From: Dipodascopsis uninucleata var. uninucleata
Lineage: Eukaryota > Ascomycota > Lipomycetes > Lipomycetales > Lipomycetaceae
NCBI GenBank assembly: GCA_030568195.1
Contig: JAJLTO010000005.1
Location: 1 to 64,000 of the forward strand
Direction of reading: 5' to 3'
DNA length: 64,000 nucleotides
The stretch's first letter is position 1, and the number at the start of each line of letters is the position of its first letter. The notes beneath the pieces were generated by a model that made no database searches, was not told where the DNA came from, and saw only the letters and a list, made by a program, of their open reading frames with translations. A program made the position numbers and the translations under genes. Below are positions 12,366-22,987 of this stretch, one piece after another.

Positions 12366-12889
12366 GACTTTTTAAGACGTAAGATTATCCGCTTCTTCAA
12401 CTATTACAAAACTCTAGAGATGTCTTCACACCCAATGAACACTATGCACGACTTATGTGAACTCCACGGTATTTCAAAAGGATATCTCAAAATTGATAGA
12501 AGCAAAATTAAAGGATCAAAACATTGAATGTTAATTCTGAGAAAGTAATAGTGGTGGTAATCGAGGATTTAGTGTTTGCTTAGAAGATCAATTTTTATAT
12601 CTATCAGTAGTATCCAAGCTATTTAAATAATAAGATTCCAATATCGACAATACTATTCGATTTCATATGGATCATTAAGCCAGACTGTTAAGCTTCAAAA
12701 TACGTGCCAAAATACACGAAATCCGCAAAGAAAAGTTATATAATGCCAGCTGTGACGACAACTGGAGGAGGAGAGGCGATGAACTTATCAAAGTAAACAA
12801 ACGATGAACGCGTCGTGAATTTAATTAAAGGTTAGGGCTTTGTTCACCTAATGAAAACAAACATTATATTAGGACTATTTAACATATTA
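12366..12889. other. Intergenic, upstream of the RBMS-type gene
   Basis: About 520 bases between the RBMS-type start and the MLH1 stop. A short plus-strand ORF (12339-12527) overlaps the RBMS-type start and shows no domain. Contains an ACGCGT at 12808-12813 of unknown meaning. Confidence 0.5.
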
Positions 12890-15590
12890 TCAGCATCTTT
12901 CGAATACACGATATAAACCAGGTAAATTGGCGATTTCTATAACTTTCGATAATAAATCATTAGTAGCTATTAACCTGCGCTTGATTGAGGGAAATATGCA
13001 TTCCTCCAATGAAGATATGACGTAGGATTTTCTATTTTTCAGTGATAAATCATTCACAGATATACTTTCAGCATCTTCCACAGCTTCAACATTTTCCGTA
13101 GAAGGAATTGATTCTGGCGTATAAAACAATGCTAATTCTTTAAGGAATCTGTCAAAGCACTCCAGTTCATCCGTCCAGTTTATCTAACCTGTCGTGTTAA
13201 TAGGTTTCTTTAGTCATGCTAAGGTTATATGGCAATCTACCGGCACCTACATTAACACCAAGCTTGTATAAAAACAATGGAAGCTTTCCAATGCAAGGAA
13301 CATAATTCTTTATCAACAACGGGATACCAGTAATTTCTCCAGAGTCCGTAATACAGAATGAAAAGTATTCCTCAAGCATTGCACGATTTGATATAATTTG
13401 ACGTTCGATAGCCTACAACTACAATTAGAAGAGAGAGCGACCCGCGCTATTAAAAAAGCACTTACATCAGTTGTTCCAAACTTCTCATCAGGAGCAAGTT
13501 TTGCGACTGCTATTTCGAGCATAGACCTTAGTGACAGTGGGGGTTCTAAGTTTATAACGCCAAAGTTTCCAAAATCTGATAATCCTATCTGGTAAAAATG
13601 CTCATAGCTGTACTCTGTCAGCTAGAGCATTATTTTCACGAAATAAAATACTCACCAAACAATACCATAGTCCACAAGGAAAAGTTTCACGTCATATTGA
13701 AGAGCAAGTAATCTTCTAGTAGGGTCAACAACCCCCACATAAGAATGATTAGCGAATACCGTAGTTAACTCTTGTCAACCTGTTAGAAAAAGTCACCAGT
13801 AAAATCTTAATATCTATATACCTTCATGCTTCGATTCCCTAACCAATTCTCTCAATTTTTTTACGCTGCTTAATCTGATATTTATGCGGGATTTGTCGAT
13901 TGTCTCTATAGTTCGTGCGTCTGGGCTACTGGGGACAGAAATTTTATTATCAGCTATTGCTAGAGGCTCATTAGTAGTATTTCTCTGAGGGGCAAGCTTA
14001 TCTCGTTTCAGCACAATGATATCTGAAAGCTTCCTTTCTTTTACATCAGTTCTGACCATGTTATAGTCATATTTTCGTTTTAATGAGGTGGAACTTGAAG
14101 CTGTAAGGCATTAGCGTTCGTAGACCAAAGCTAGAATAGAAAATTGTGTATGTACCTGGTACAGTGCTAACATTATGCAGCAATGTTTGTGTTTTAAACG
14201 AGCGACTCTCGTTAGCTTGTCCCAGAGATAACTGAACAGAAGTTGAGATTCTTTGTATAATTTCGTCTTCATTCAAAAACCGAACCTCTCGTTTAGTTGG
14301 ATGAACATTTACATCCAGTTTGTCCGGTGATATCAGCAGAGATACATATATAAAAGCATGACTGCCTTTACCCAGAATATTTGAGTATATGTTCATTATT
14401 GCTCTCCTTAGAGGATCACAAGATACTAATCTATCTGAAATATTCCAATGTAAGTATAAAAGGATAATTTCTTATTCTCTCGGAAATAACTCACGATTTA
14501 TAAAAAAGAGTGGTGTAATATTTCTCTTTCCATTAAAATTAGCATTTGTTACCAAACCTGTCACACCAACTAGACCTAGATTACGATCAGAATCGACTTG
14601 TATTTCAACGAGTTCTCTAGCAATTGTAGAGCCAAATATTTCTCTTATGCGATCTGTCAGGGATGCAGTGTTTGATATTGATATGGAACGGGTTGTGTCA
14701 CCATGCTACCAACGACTCGTTAGAAAAAATTACTTCGGGACTGGCTTAGCAACTCACTTTCTTGCAGGTAAACGCAATACCGTTACAATGTATAGCGTAT
14801 CTTCCGACAATATCAACTATCCTATTATACTCATCTTGAGGGGTCCGGAATGCACGTAACCGTGATGGTACATTATAAAACAAATTCTCGACCTATAATC
14901 TATATAAGCAACACACGCTATGAACTTCACATAATGTACCTACCATTATCTGCGTGCCAACATTCCCAGCAGCTGGTTGGAGTAAGTCTTTCCGATTTTT
15001 GCTGTTAGTAAGCTTGCCATCAACATACTGTGCTCTAATAATAAAAAAATATGGGGTTAGAAATGCTCATATTAATTGAATTCAAATGGAACGACTCACT
15101 TCCATGCACAATGTGAATCCTTAGTCCTTGTGGTGACCGTTATTTGTGCAATATGCGATATGCTAGCCAATGCTTCACCTCGAAAGCCATAAGTAGCTAT
15201 GGAATTAAGGTCATCGAATGATGTCAGTTTAGAAGTTGTAAACCGTTTACATAGGATAGGCAGATCTTCTCTCTGTAGTATTATATGTTAGTTTAGCCTT
15301 CGCTTCACGCGACTTGCAGGCACAAGAAATAGCTATTACATTTATTCCATTGCCATTATCAGTGATTTGCAGGATTTTTAGGCCACCATCCTTAATGACA
15401 ATGTCTATCGCTGTGCTTGCCGCATCCACAGAGTTTTCTAGCATCTCTTTGAGAGCATTTGCTGGTGTCACTATAATCTCTCCAGCAGCGATCCTGTTGA
15501 CGACAGACTCATCTAGCTCCTATTTATTTATTTAGCTTGCGCGATTACTTCTAGAATTAAATCACTTCATCATACTTTGATTCTTGTCAT
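12890..15590 (-). CDS. MLH1: MLH1, MutL-family mismatch repair protein
   Basis: Twelve exons: 15590-15576, 15519-15340, 15272-15100, 15034-14944, 14892-14758, 14705-14495, 14434-14156, 14100-13822, 13770-13656, 13607-13466, 13412-13251 and 13183-12890. They total 692 codons (691 residues), shorter than budding-yeast Mlh1 mainly in the linker. The GHKL ATPase motifs are intact: Glu-Met-Leu-Glu-Asn-Ser-Val-Asp-Ala, Asp-Asn-Gly-Asn-Gly-Ile and Thr-Tyr-Gly-Phe-Arg-Gly-Glu-Ala. The [10 protein letters not shown] block is present. The C-terminal dimerisation domain ends in the invariant Phe-Glu-Arg-Cys. Mlh1 pairs with Pms1 to cut mismatched DNA. Two introns use the second of two AGs. It shares a 190-base promoter with SYO1. 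Confidence 0.96.
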
Positions 15591-15657
15591 CCTGCATTCG
15601 TGCTGGCGTTTCATCAAGATCTAGATATTGACTGGAATCATGTATATGAGAGAGCAC

Positions 15658-15663
15658 ACGCGT
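15658..15663 (+). promoter_or_regulatory. MCB-like ACGCGT in the MLH1/SYO1 promoter
   Basis: ACGCGT sits 68 bases upstream of the MLH1 start. This is the MluI cell-cycle box bound by MBF/DSC1 in yeasts and drives G1/S genes. The word occurs several other times in the window at roughly chance frequency, so function is only a possibility. Confidence 0.25.
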
Positions 15664-15727
15664 TAATGACTAGTTTGCCCATACCCAGGGCTATTTGGTC
15701 GATTCTACCAATCCCCTTAATGAATAT

Positions 15728-15736
15728 AAAAATTTC
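15728..15736 (-). promoter_or_regulatory. RRPE-like GAAATTTTT upstream of SYO1
   Basis: AAAAATTTC on the plus strand, 45 bases before the SYO1 start. It is the reverse complement of the core word found upstream of UTP11 and RIO2. Confidence 0.3.
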
Positions 15737-15780
15737 CATTAAAAAATATTTTAAGCAGATACTTTGGCATTTCAACTATA

Positions 15781-17707
15781 ATGGGTAAATATAAGAAAGC
15801 GTCAAAAAATTCACAGTTCAGATCCAGTCTCGCTAGGATAAGTCGTTCTGCAGGGCAGGATCATCGACCTAGAGACATAAAAGAGCCCGAGAGCGCGATA
15901 TCTTTGATCTCTAAACTATCATCTGTCGAAGAGAGTGAGAGGGTGGAAGCAATTTCCGCTATAACCAACTTAATTGAATTACCGATTGTGAGGAAATCTC
16001 TTCTAAAAGAAAAGCTGGTCCATATTATTTTGGAACGACTACTGAGCGACAACTCTAATGACGTTGTTAGGGACTCGTATAGCATATTACGAAATTTAGC
16101 TATAGAAGAGGGATATGACCTCTGTGTCTTTATATGGCGTAAGGACGTTTTGACAGCTATTGATGGTACTCTCAGGACTGTAAGTTACATATATGAAATT
16201 TTGACCTACATATGTCTAATATATATTGCTTTCAGTCTCGAGATTTTCTAAACGGAAATAATGTTTTAAAGCCTACTACACAAAGAAAGTACTACTTCGA
16301 CCTCATTGAGAATATCTTATCACTGTTAACGTCTCTTGGGTCCTCTTCTGAAGATGTAATGAATTCAATCGAAAAGAGGTTTCCAGACTTACCAACATTG
16401 TTGGTTTCAATTCTTTCTTCTTCTGATGCTACGGAGGAAGTGAAGTTCGTCGCCAGTGAAAGCATGTATATTTTGAGCCAGATTCAGCCGTCATATTTAG
16501 TTGATATGAAATCATTGGAGTTTCGCATCGATACTAGCTTATCAATGCCCACTCAAATGTACTGCCTGGGTATAAAATATAATATTTATGAGATGAGCCA
16601 AAAGGTAGAAATAGATCTCCTTGATATTATTAGTGAAGTCTTTTCAATTATGGATCGCCTCGATATAGAGGCAGCCCATAATGTCTTGACAAACAAAGGA
16701 ATAATTCAAAACGATAAACAGAAATTCACGATGGATATTGCTCTTGCAGCAAGGACAATAGCCGGTGCTCAAACGGGTATGGAGTTGGTATCTGCAATTA
16801 CTGAATCCATAGGTAACAGAGAGAAAATTGATGTACGACAAATGAATAAAGAATTATCTAATGGATTAGAGGACCATGCTTTTAATGAAGATGAAATGAT
16901 AGTTGAAAGTGATACTGATTTTAGTCCGGTTATAGAAGAAATTGCGAAGGTTTTTTTGGTCCGAGGTTTTAAACTATTCGAGAAGTATATAGCTCTGCCG
17001 GAGACAATTTCGAGAGCTCTGCAAGCTATGAATAATACATGCTGGTTTTTAAATTCTTTGAAAGCTAGCTCTATAGAATGGGTTGAGTTCACCTACACTC
17101 TTTGGAACAAGCTGTGGAACTTCAGTCTTGCTTCAAATGATACTGAGTCTAATTTAGCAATTATAGGAACATTGACTGCTATATCAAAGCTTCATAGAGG
17201 TGACGTGCCAGTAGAGCTTTCAAGGGTTAGAATTCTAATTAGTTCTGTAAATGATAAAGGGAATACTATGGAAGACATGGAATATAAAATAAGGGTTATC
17301 GAGCTTTTGGGATCATTGGCAATCTGCAAAGGTCGAATGGACATAACGAAAGTGGGTATACTATTTTTTGACAGTCATATGAACAATGCTAACAGCTCAT
17401 CTAGGATATCTCCGTTTTTCTGTTAACTCAAGTGATATCTGTTCATAGCAATAATGCTGAAGCTATTCTTGAGAGTTTGGATGCTTTGTATGACATTTTT
17501 GCCGATGAAACATATGAATATGACGAGGAAATTTTCGTGAAAGGTGGATTTCTCAACCATTTAGTGCAAGTACAACCAAAAGTACGACTGATCACCAAAC
17601 AAATTGACAAGAGAAAGAACCCTCTATTACGAAATCGTGCTGATGAGGTTTGTCTAAATTTGCAAAGGTTCATTGCATATAAGAAGAACAAGCAAGCTAT
17701 GAAATAA
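15781..17707 (+). CDS. SYO1: SYO1 symportin, ribosomal protein L5/L11 import adaptor
   Basis: Three exons: 15781-16179, 16236-17351 and 17405-17707, giving 605 residues, near the yeast length of about 620. The N-terminus starts Met-Gly-Lys and is basic. The segment Leu-Leu-Lys-Glu-Lys-Leu-Val-His-Ile-Ile and the following Leu-Arg-Asn-Leu-Ala-Ile-Glu-Glu-Gly-Tyr-Asp and Ile-Trp-Arg-Lys-Asp-Val-Leu-Thr are almost the same as in yeast Syo1. An ARM/HEAT solenoid fills the rest. Syo1 carries uL18 and uL5 together into the nucleus with karyopherin. The second splice replaces a stop with Asp-Ile-Ser-Val-Phe-Leu-Leu, which fits the C-terminal HEAT helix. It is divergent from MLH1. Confidence 0.93.
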
Positions 17708-17915
17708 ATAATATCTAGTTTCACTAGTATTTTCCTAAATATTCTACATCATTTCAATTAGCAGTAATTGCTTCGAATTCATTAAATTAATAAAACAATG
17801 CTACGCGTATTACTCATTTACCAGATGTTCAAATACAGAACGAAAGCTGGTAATATTACCCGGATCTATTTAGAATAAATAGTCAATTTCTTCATCAACC
17901 AAATAAGTAATATTT

Positions 17916-18003
17916 GGTCCAGTGGTGTAACGGTTTATCACGTCTCGTTCACATTTGTGAGCTAAATCCGAGGAGGTTCCGCGTTCGATTCGCGGTTGGA
18001 TCA
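17916..18003 (+). tRNA. tRNA-Val(CAC) with a 14-base intron
   Basis: A full cloverleaf can be drawn. Acceptor stem 17916-17922 pairs with the strand ending at 18002 (two G-U pairs) and A follows as discriminator. The anticodon stem is TCTCG (17943-17947) with CGAGG (17969-17973). The T arm is CCGCG-TTCGATT-CGCGG. Loop bases TTCACA (17948-17953) give anticodon CAC. The intron is 17954-17967, at the usual 37/38 position, leaving a 74-base mature tRNA without encoded CCA. TGTGA in the intron is complementary to TCACA of the loop, as expected for the anticodon-intron pair read by tRNA endonuclease. The A-box and B-box-like words are present. Confidence 0.93.
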
Positions 18004-18009
18004 TTTTTT
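18004..18009 (+). terminator. RNA polymerase III T-run terminator
   Basis: Six T residues directly follow the discriminator base of tRNA-Val, the normal pol III stop. Confidence 0.85.
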
Positions 18010-18015
18010 GACGTT

Positions 18016-18045
18016 CTTTTGCTCCTACATTTATAGGAGCAAAAG
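18016..18045. repeat. Perfect 12-bp hairpin after the tRNA
   Basis: CTTTTGCTCCTA at 18016-18027 and TAGGAGCAAAAG at 18034-18045 are exact inverted copies with a 6-base loop. It lies seven bases beyond the tRNA terminator, in the 350-base gap before the DGK1 stop. Confidence 0.85.
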
Positions 18046-18356
18046 TATATCTAATATATAATTACTTTTTAATTAGTTAAATAGGCAGCGTTTCAATCTC
18101 ATTGATTTTGATTAGAACTGTAAATACATGAGTTGTTTATTAGAACAATTAATTCTAAAAGCTGTGCAGCTCATTGCACAATATTTTATTGCTGAATGAA
18201 TGTAAAGTCTAATCTACAGTGAGAAAACAATCAAGGATTGTTACATAACAATAACAACGTGATTCGCATCTTTTGTTCAATATAATCGAAATAATAAAAA
18301 AATATTTCTCATAGTTACGCCAGATCGCAGGGATAATATTATGTTTTCATACTTCT

Positions 18357-19326
18357 CTATTTTTGAAAGATCTTGAGTGCAATAGACAGAAAAGTTGCAG
18401 AGATTGCGGGAATGGTTAAATTGTCGTCAATACCACATATGTCAACAGCTTCCGCCGCTGCCCCAATAAATCCAGAAAAAATACACAAAGTAAATAAATT
18501 TAGTCTGCTGGTCTCCGGACTCCATCCCATAGCTTCACCAACATTCAATTCTGGAGTCGAGGGGAGGATTATTGCATAGAGCAAATAGGACGCAATGACC
18601 CCAGTAAAGAATGCAGCGCCACTACCTGCCAAAGACTTATTACGAAAAAATTTCGGTGTGAGATGTCCAAACGCTCTACCAAATGTTGATGCAGCGGTAT
18701 CTGCCCATGATAATAAAAATACTGACAGTACAGATATATCCTGATTTCTAGTTAGTTTTGAGAACTCCGACTTTATATAAAACGCCAAAAATGAGAAAAT
18801 TTAAAATCCTTACTTTGGGAAATAGCATGAATACAAATATCAGACCAAGAAGATAATAAACAATACCATTTAACTTATTAACTTCACTTTCTCTCATTAA
18901 AAACCCAAAAGATTTGATGTAGATATTGCTGAACTTGGGTGAATTGAAACGTAGCAAGTCTAGGCTAACTATAGATACCAGAAGAAATATCAGAATGGGA
19001 GTAACTTGCGATAATGCCACTCCTTTGTAATAAAGTCCCATTGTCAAGAATCCTATGGAGACATGTAGAATCTTTCGAGGAACTTCGTACTTGTGTATAA
19101 AATATCGATAATTTGTATGTGACGGTATTAGCCCTATCGGTGACCGCGATCTTGGGGTCAGTACTTCTTCCATCTGACCATTACCATTCTCCACTCTCTC
19201 CAATCTCGAGTTTATCGGTTTCTTTAAAGTATTAGACTTTACTTCTGTCAGCGATACTGAAGTGGAACGACGACGTGACGATACTTGCCGCTTAGTAGCG
19301 GGACCTGATATATTGTTGCTTTCCAT
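18357..19326 (-). CDS. DGK1: DGK1, CTP-dependent diacylglycerol kinase
   Basis: Two exons: 19326-18814 and 18740-18357, giving 298 residues (yeast Dgk1 has 290). After a basic, Ser/Arg-rich cytosolic N-terminus of about 80 residues comes His-Lys-Tyr-Glu-Val-Pro-Arg-Lys-Ile-Leu-His, the start of the CTP-transferase domain, then several hydrophobic segments. Conserved Ser-Trp-Ala-Asp-Thr-Ala-Ala-Ser and Gly-Arg-Ala-Phe-Gly blocks follow the splice. In yeast this ER/nuclear membrane enzyme makes phosphatidate from diacylglycerol using CTP and opposes the lipin Pah1. The intron has a CTAAC branch site. Confidence 0.93.
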
Positions 19327-19702
19327 TTATATGATTAGATAGCTTCGGCACTTTCAAATGCCCGACAGAATATTACTGGCAATACAATATATCAATATCA
19401 CTTCCACTAGAGACCTTACACAAATCCAAATTCTTGAACTAGTCTCGCTATAACTATTGAATTATATAGATAACATAGGAAGATATTATTATGTATGGAC
19501 GGAGATTACTGTAGGACGTGTCCAATACAAAATTTGGCGTGGCTAGCAAGATATCTAACTAGCTCCCGTCATTAACCCTTATTTAGCTCCAGTTTTCTAT
19601 GCCGGCAAATTTTTTTCAGAACAGGACATAACATAAGAGACTAGTAAAAAATTACATTTGAATTATCAATAAGACCATCAAATATAAAGGTGCGTTTAAA
19701 TA
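19327..19702. other. Divergent intergenic region
   Basis: 376 bases between the DGK1 start and the next plus-strand ORF. No recognisable motif beyond AT-rich runs. Confidence 0.4.
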
Positions 19703-20155
19703 ATGATATCTTCTCACGTTAATAAATCTGTACTCTTTCAGCATGCGACTGAAACTAAAGCAGCGGTCGTGGATGCTTACCAGAATGCGCAATTGCATAT
19801 ATTCTCAATCCTTATTATTTTTGCTGCGGTGTTCTGCTTATACCACGCGTTTGACAGCACGCATCATCAATCTTTGATAAATCCACTGGATTTACGGCTA
19901 TTGAATTATATAGTGCCTGCTGAGTCTCGGTGGCCATCGTACCATTACTCTAAGTTCTTAGAAAGTGGGGAACTAATACCTTTGCCAATACTTATGGATG
20001 ATCTGTTGAGCACTCGTCTTCAGTTGCGAGGAGTACCCTGTGAGTCGTTATGGCAGATTTTACGATTTTCAGAAGCGAGATGGTCTTGCCAGCTTTTCTT
20101 TAAACTCTGCTGGTATTCAAGCTATCAATATACCAGGCCACAGTGTCGAAGGTAA
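19703..20155 (+). CDS. Unrecognised single-pass membrane protein, exon structure uncertain
   Basis: The 150-residue ORF has one clear membrane segment near residues 32-48 (Ile-Leu-Ile-Ile-Phe-Ala-Ala-Val-Phe-Cys) after a mostly polar N-terminus, then a region starting Asn-Pro-Leu-Asp-Leu-Arg-Leu-Leu-Asn-Tyr. The family is not recognised. The last third may be wrong: the +1 frame from about 20033 to a TGA at 20175-20177 reads as better protein (Tyr-Gly-Arg-Phe-Tyr-Asp-Phe, then Asn-Ile-Pro-Gly-His-Ser). An intron ending in TTCAG at 20032 would enter it, with a weak donor somewhere in 19917-19972. An ACTAAT branch-like word lies at 19983. I cannot decide between the two models. Confidence 0.4.
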   Translation: MISSHVNKSVLFQHATETKAAVVDAYQNAQLHIFSILIIFAAVFCLYHAFDSTHHQSLINPLDLRLLNYIVPAESRWPSYHYSKFLESGELIPLPILMDDLLSTRLQLRGVPCESLWQILRFSEARWSCQLFFKLCWYSSYQYTRPQCRR

Positions 20156-20292
20156 TAAAACTGCTCTTGTTATTTGATATCATATATGACTTCTTACATA
20201 GCGTAAGACAGAACCTTGTTTTCTAGTGATCTAATGACTTCATCGATAGAGGAAGCGCTTCATTAAAAAAAACACAAATATTTAAATATACC

Positions 20293-20874
20293 ATGATGTC
20301 CGATTATTTAGATCTCTTAACAGAATATACAAATGTTTTAGTAATCGGAGAGAAGAAATTAGCACGTCATATAACAAAGTGTTTCGATAATGCTGTTGTT
20401 GAGTCATTACCTAGAAGAACCTACCTTATGAGAGCTCTTGAGTCTACTGATTTAAATATGACGCAGTTTAATAGGGTAGTTTTTTCAGACTACAATCATA
20501 TATATTCTAGTAAAGTGTCACACCTGTTACAGATTTTAAACCCTGGCTCGCAAGTAATGATACAACTTTTTGTGATCAATAAGGTATGTTCTGTCTCGAT
20601 ATGGTATGCAATTTATACAAAGTCACTATTATACCAACAATCAAGCAAGTTACTGTTTAACCACTTGGGACCTGTAAAGAAACTTCTCTGTAAGAATAAC
20701 TACTCGCTTTTGAATATCGTTGATACCAGCTTTGATGAAGCCATGGTAACAAAAGATGAGAGTGAGCTTTTAGAAGGGCCACTGCAAATTTGGAAAGCGT
20801 GGACGTCTATTTTACTTGCTGAAGGATTCCTCAAATGCTATCTAGTTACTGCGAAAAAAGATGCAATGTTTTAA
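20293..20874 (+). CDS. Unrecognised protein, possible Rossmann/methyltransferase-like fold
   Basis: The single frame gives 193 residues. The N-terminal part alternates hydrophobic strands and helices: Val-Leu-Val-Ile-Gly-Glu near residue 17, Phe-Asn-Arg-Val-Val-Phe-Ser-Asp near 60, then Leu-Leu-Gln-Ile-Leu-Asn-Pro-Gly-Ser near 80. A C-terminal Leu-Leu-Ala-Glu-Gly-Phe-Leu-Lys follows. This order recalls the methyltransferase-like N-terminal domain of Dre2/CIAPIN1, but no Dre2 cysteine cluster follows. A GTATGT donor-like word at 20584 could mark an unseen intron inside the frame. The similarity is weak and could be accidental. Confidence 0.4.
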   Translation: MMSDYLDLLTEYTNVLVIGEKKLARHITKCFDNAVVESLPRRTYLMRALESTDLNMTQFNRVVFSDYNHIYSSKVSHLLQILNPGSQVMIQLFVINKVCSVSIWYAIYTKSLLYQQSSKLLFNHLGPVKKLLCKNNYSLLNIVDTSFDEAMVTKDESELLEGPLQIWKAWTSILLAEGFLKCYLVTAKKDAMF

Positions 20875-21043
20875 TCTGCATTCTCTCTGGATAGTCTGCT
20901 TTAAGTTCAACTATCAGACCACAATATGATTCTTTTATATTTATCATGGTGTATTTACAATTCGTGCCTGTCCGAGTGTTTAGGTACGCATAATAGGCAA
21001 TCAATACAGTACATGAAATACAACTCAATTTCTATTTATGTAG

Positions 21044-22057
21044 CTAATCAAAGTGATTGTCTTCTTCGTCATTTTCATCTTCAAATAGAGATATTGTATG
21101 GCTTTCTTCTTCCATCTCCTGTTCAGAGACGTTGCATCCTCTGTTATTTTGCCCTCTCAGATTCTCATAATATAAACACATAGCAAGAAGTAAAGTTTGT
21201 AAAATTGCGGCCACAAAATATGGAAGCCATGAGCTCCAACTAGTTCCTCTCCGCATTGCCAAACTGAGAGTCCAAATAAATCCTCCAGGAGCTTGCATGC
21301 AAAGTGTGTGAATGCTTAAAGACTCTGCTTGCCGTAGTTTACAGGTAGTGTATATCTGAGGAAGATACTGTAGTAACGCTAAAATCGTAGCCTGAATCCC
21401 CAAAAATCCTGCAAATCCTGCAATATCTGACTTTGAAACGTAAAATATTACACTAAAAACTACCACAAACGAACAGTGAATAACGCTCATTACGGCAACA
21501 GTAATAGCCTGCCTGTACTCATGATAATATTCGACGGGGAAATAAATGACAAATAGCACCATGCTTAACAATGTCAGCATTCATGAGTCCACAAGCTAAA
21601 ATCTTCATAATTTGACTTACATTATCATGAACATAAGCACCTGAAGAGCAACTTGTGTTACTCCTAGTGTCGCAGCAAAGCATTTACCAGTGCTCTATTT
21701 CATATTAGCGAATGACAATCATTAAACTTAAAGCAGTGGTTCAGCGACATTCAGTGATCCCTTGATATACAATCTACTTGATTCGATAAAATCTTCACCT
21801 ACCAGAGATTTACAACATCCTATGACATCTGCTGATAGCAAGATAACATTAGCCAATGAGCACGTTCCAGAAGTGACTCCAAGCAATAAAAACCATGGCG
21901 ATAACCCCCGCGAATCTCTTCTAATAATAATTCTCAGGTGCTGTGGTACATATGAAATAATCATACCAATCGCCAGACCTAGAGATATCACTAAATTCAG
22001 ATATGATGGCTTATCAAGTGCTTCGCAGAGATTCTCTCTAATATTTGCATCCGTCAT
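21044..22057 (-). CDS. PQ-loop repeat membrane protein
   Basis: Three exons: 22057-21803, 21694-21621 and 21563-21044, giving 282 residues. Two PQ loops are visible: Ile-Ser-Tyr-Val-Pro-Gln-His-Leu in the first helix pair and Leu-Gln-Tyr-Leu-Pro-Gln-Ile-Tyr in the second. Hydrophobic segments around them fit a seven-helix PQ-loop/SWEET-like fold. The C-terminal tail is acidic. Related proteins include lysosomal or vacuolar cationic amino-acid and cystine exporters, but the substrate here cannot be told. The start at 22057 is preferred because it precedes a conserved polar lead-in; an in-frame ATG exists at 22078. Confidence 0.85.
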
Positions 22058-22987
22058 TTTGCTTCTCAAAGTTATCAAGAAACCTCAGCTTGAAGATAAT
22101 AGCTGCACTTGCTATTCCTGCTATTCTATAATTAGTCACCTCCTTCTCTATACTGCTAGGACTAAAGTTTTCATTCTATCCAAATAGCGTATTAAACGTA
22201 TTGTTACTTACTTGCTGACAGTGCAGTCACCTAATTAGAATAATTCTAACTTGCAAGAGATCAGTTCTAGATTGTATCGATCAATAGAAATAATAATAAG
22301 TCAGAGAGGGCTATCAAGCTGTGTGGTGAACGCCCATGTCCCAACGGTCGCGTTTGCACCAAATGCCCACATATTCGGCCAAGGCAGCTTTTGTATAGAC
22401 GTTTTATAAATAGAGACTAGAAGTGGCCAGTGATTTTTCAGAAGGTCACTTTAGAGTAGATATACTATATATTTTAAATTATTAGAACGTGCTAGGGGTA
22501 TAATATTAGCACCTCTTAGCTTCTGTGAATCTAAGCATTAAAAATTACCTCGAGTCTGGAGTAGAAGCCGCATAGACATAGAACGTGAGCCCAGTTTTTA
22601 TTCGAGAATTCTGGATCGACAGTATTATTATTATTGTTCAGAAATCCATTAACTACAGATTTAGAACTGATATCTAGTTCAGCCCTGATAATTATCTATA
22701 CCTATTGACGTTGAAGTCAGCTTTTCTATGGAGAGAATAGCATATATTATATTAGTCGTATAAGGCAATACACAAATTGCAGGAACATACGAAAAAAACT
22801 TTCTAAAAGCAGCAAAGGTATATTTGTCTCATAGGACTGAAATAATATTCAACAAAATTAAATTTTAGGCAGATGGCGAAGTCCCTTCTCGATCTACCAA
22901 AACCTATCAGCATAGATCTTTCACATTAACCCAAACAAATATTAATGAGATTCGTGCATAATCAACGAAGCTTACAAAAGGGCTGCA
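22058..22987. other. Divergent intergenic region upstream of the OTU gene
   Basis: About 930 bases. An antisense ORF at 21762-22187 is the shadow of exon 1 of the PQ-loop gene. Nothing else recognised. Confidence 0.45.

Noticed and set aside
12808-12813. Further ACGCGT words (also at about 4057, 17805, 19844 and 49804) as MCB sites
   Set aside because: Their number is about what base composition predicts, and most lie in coding or unrelated positions.
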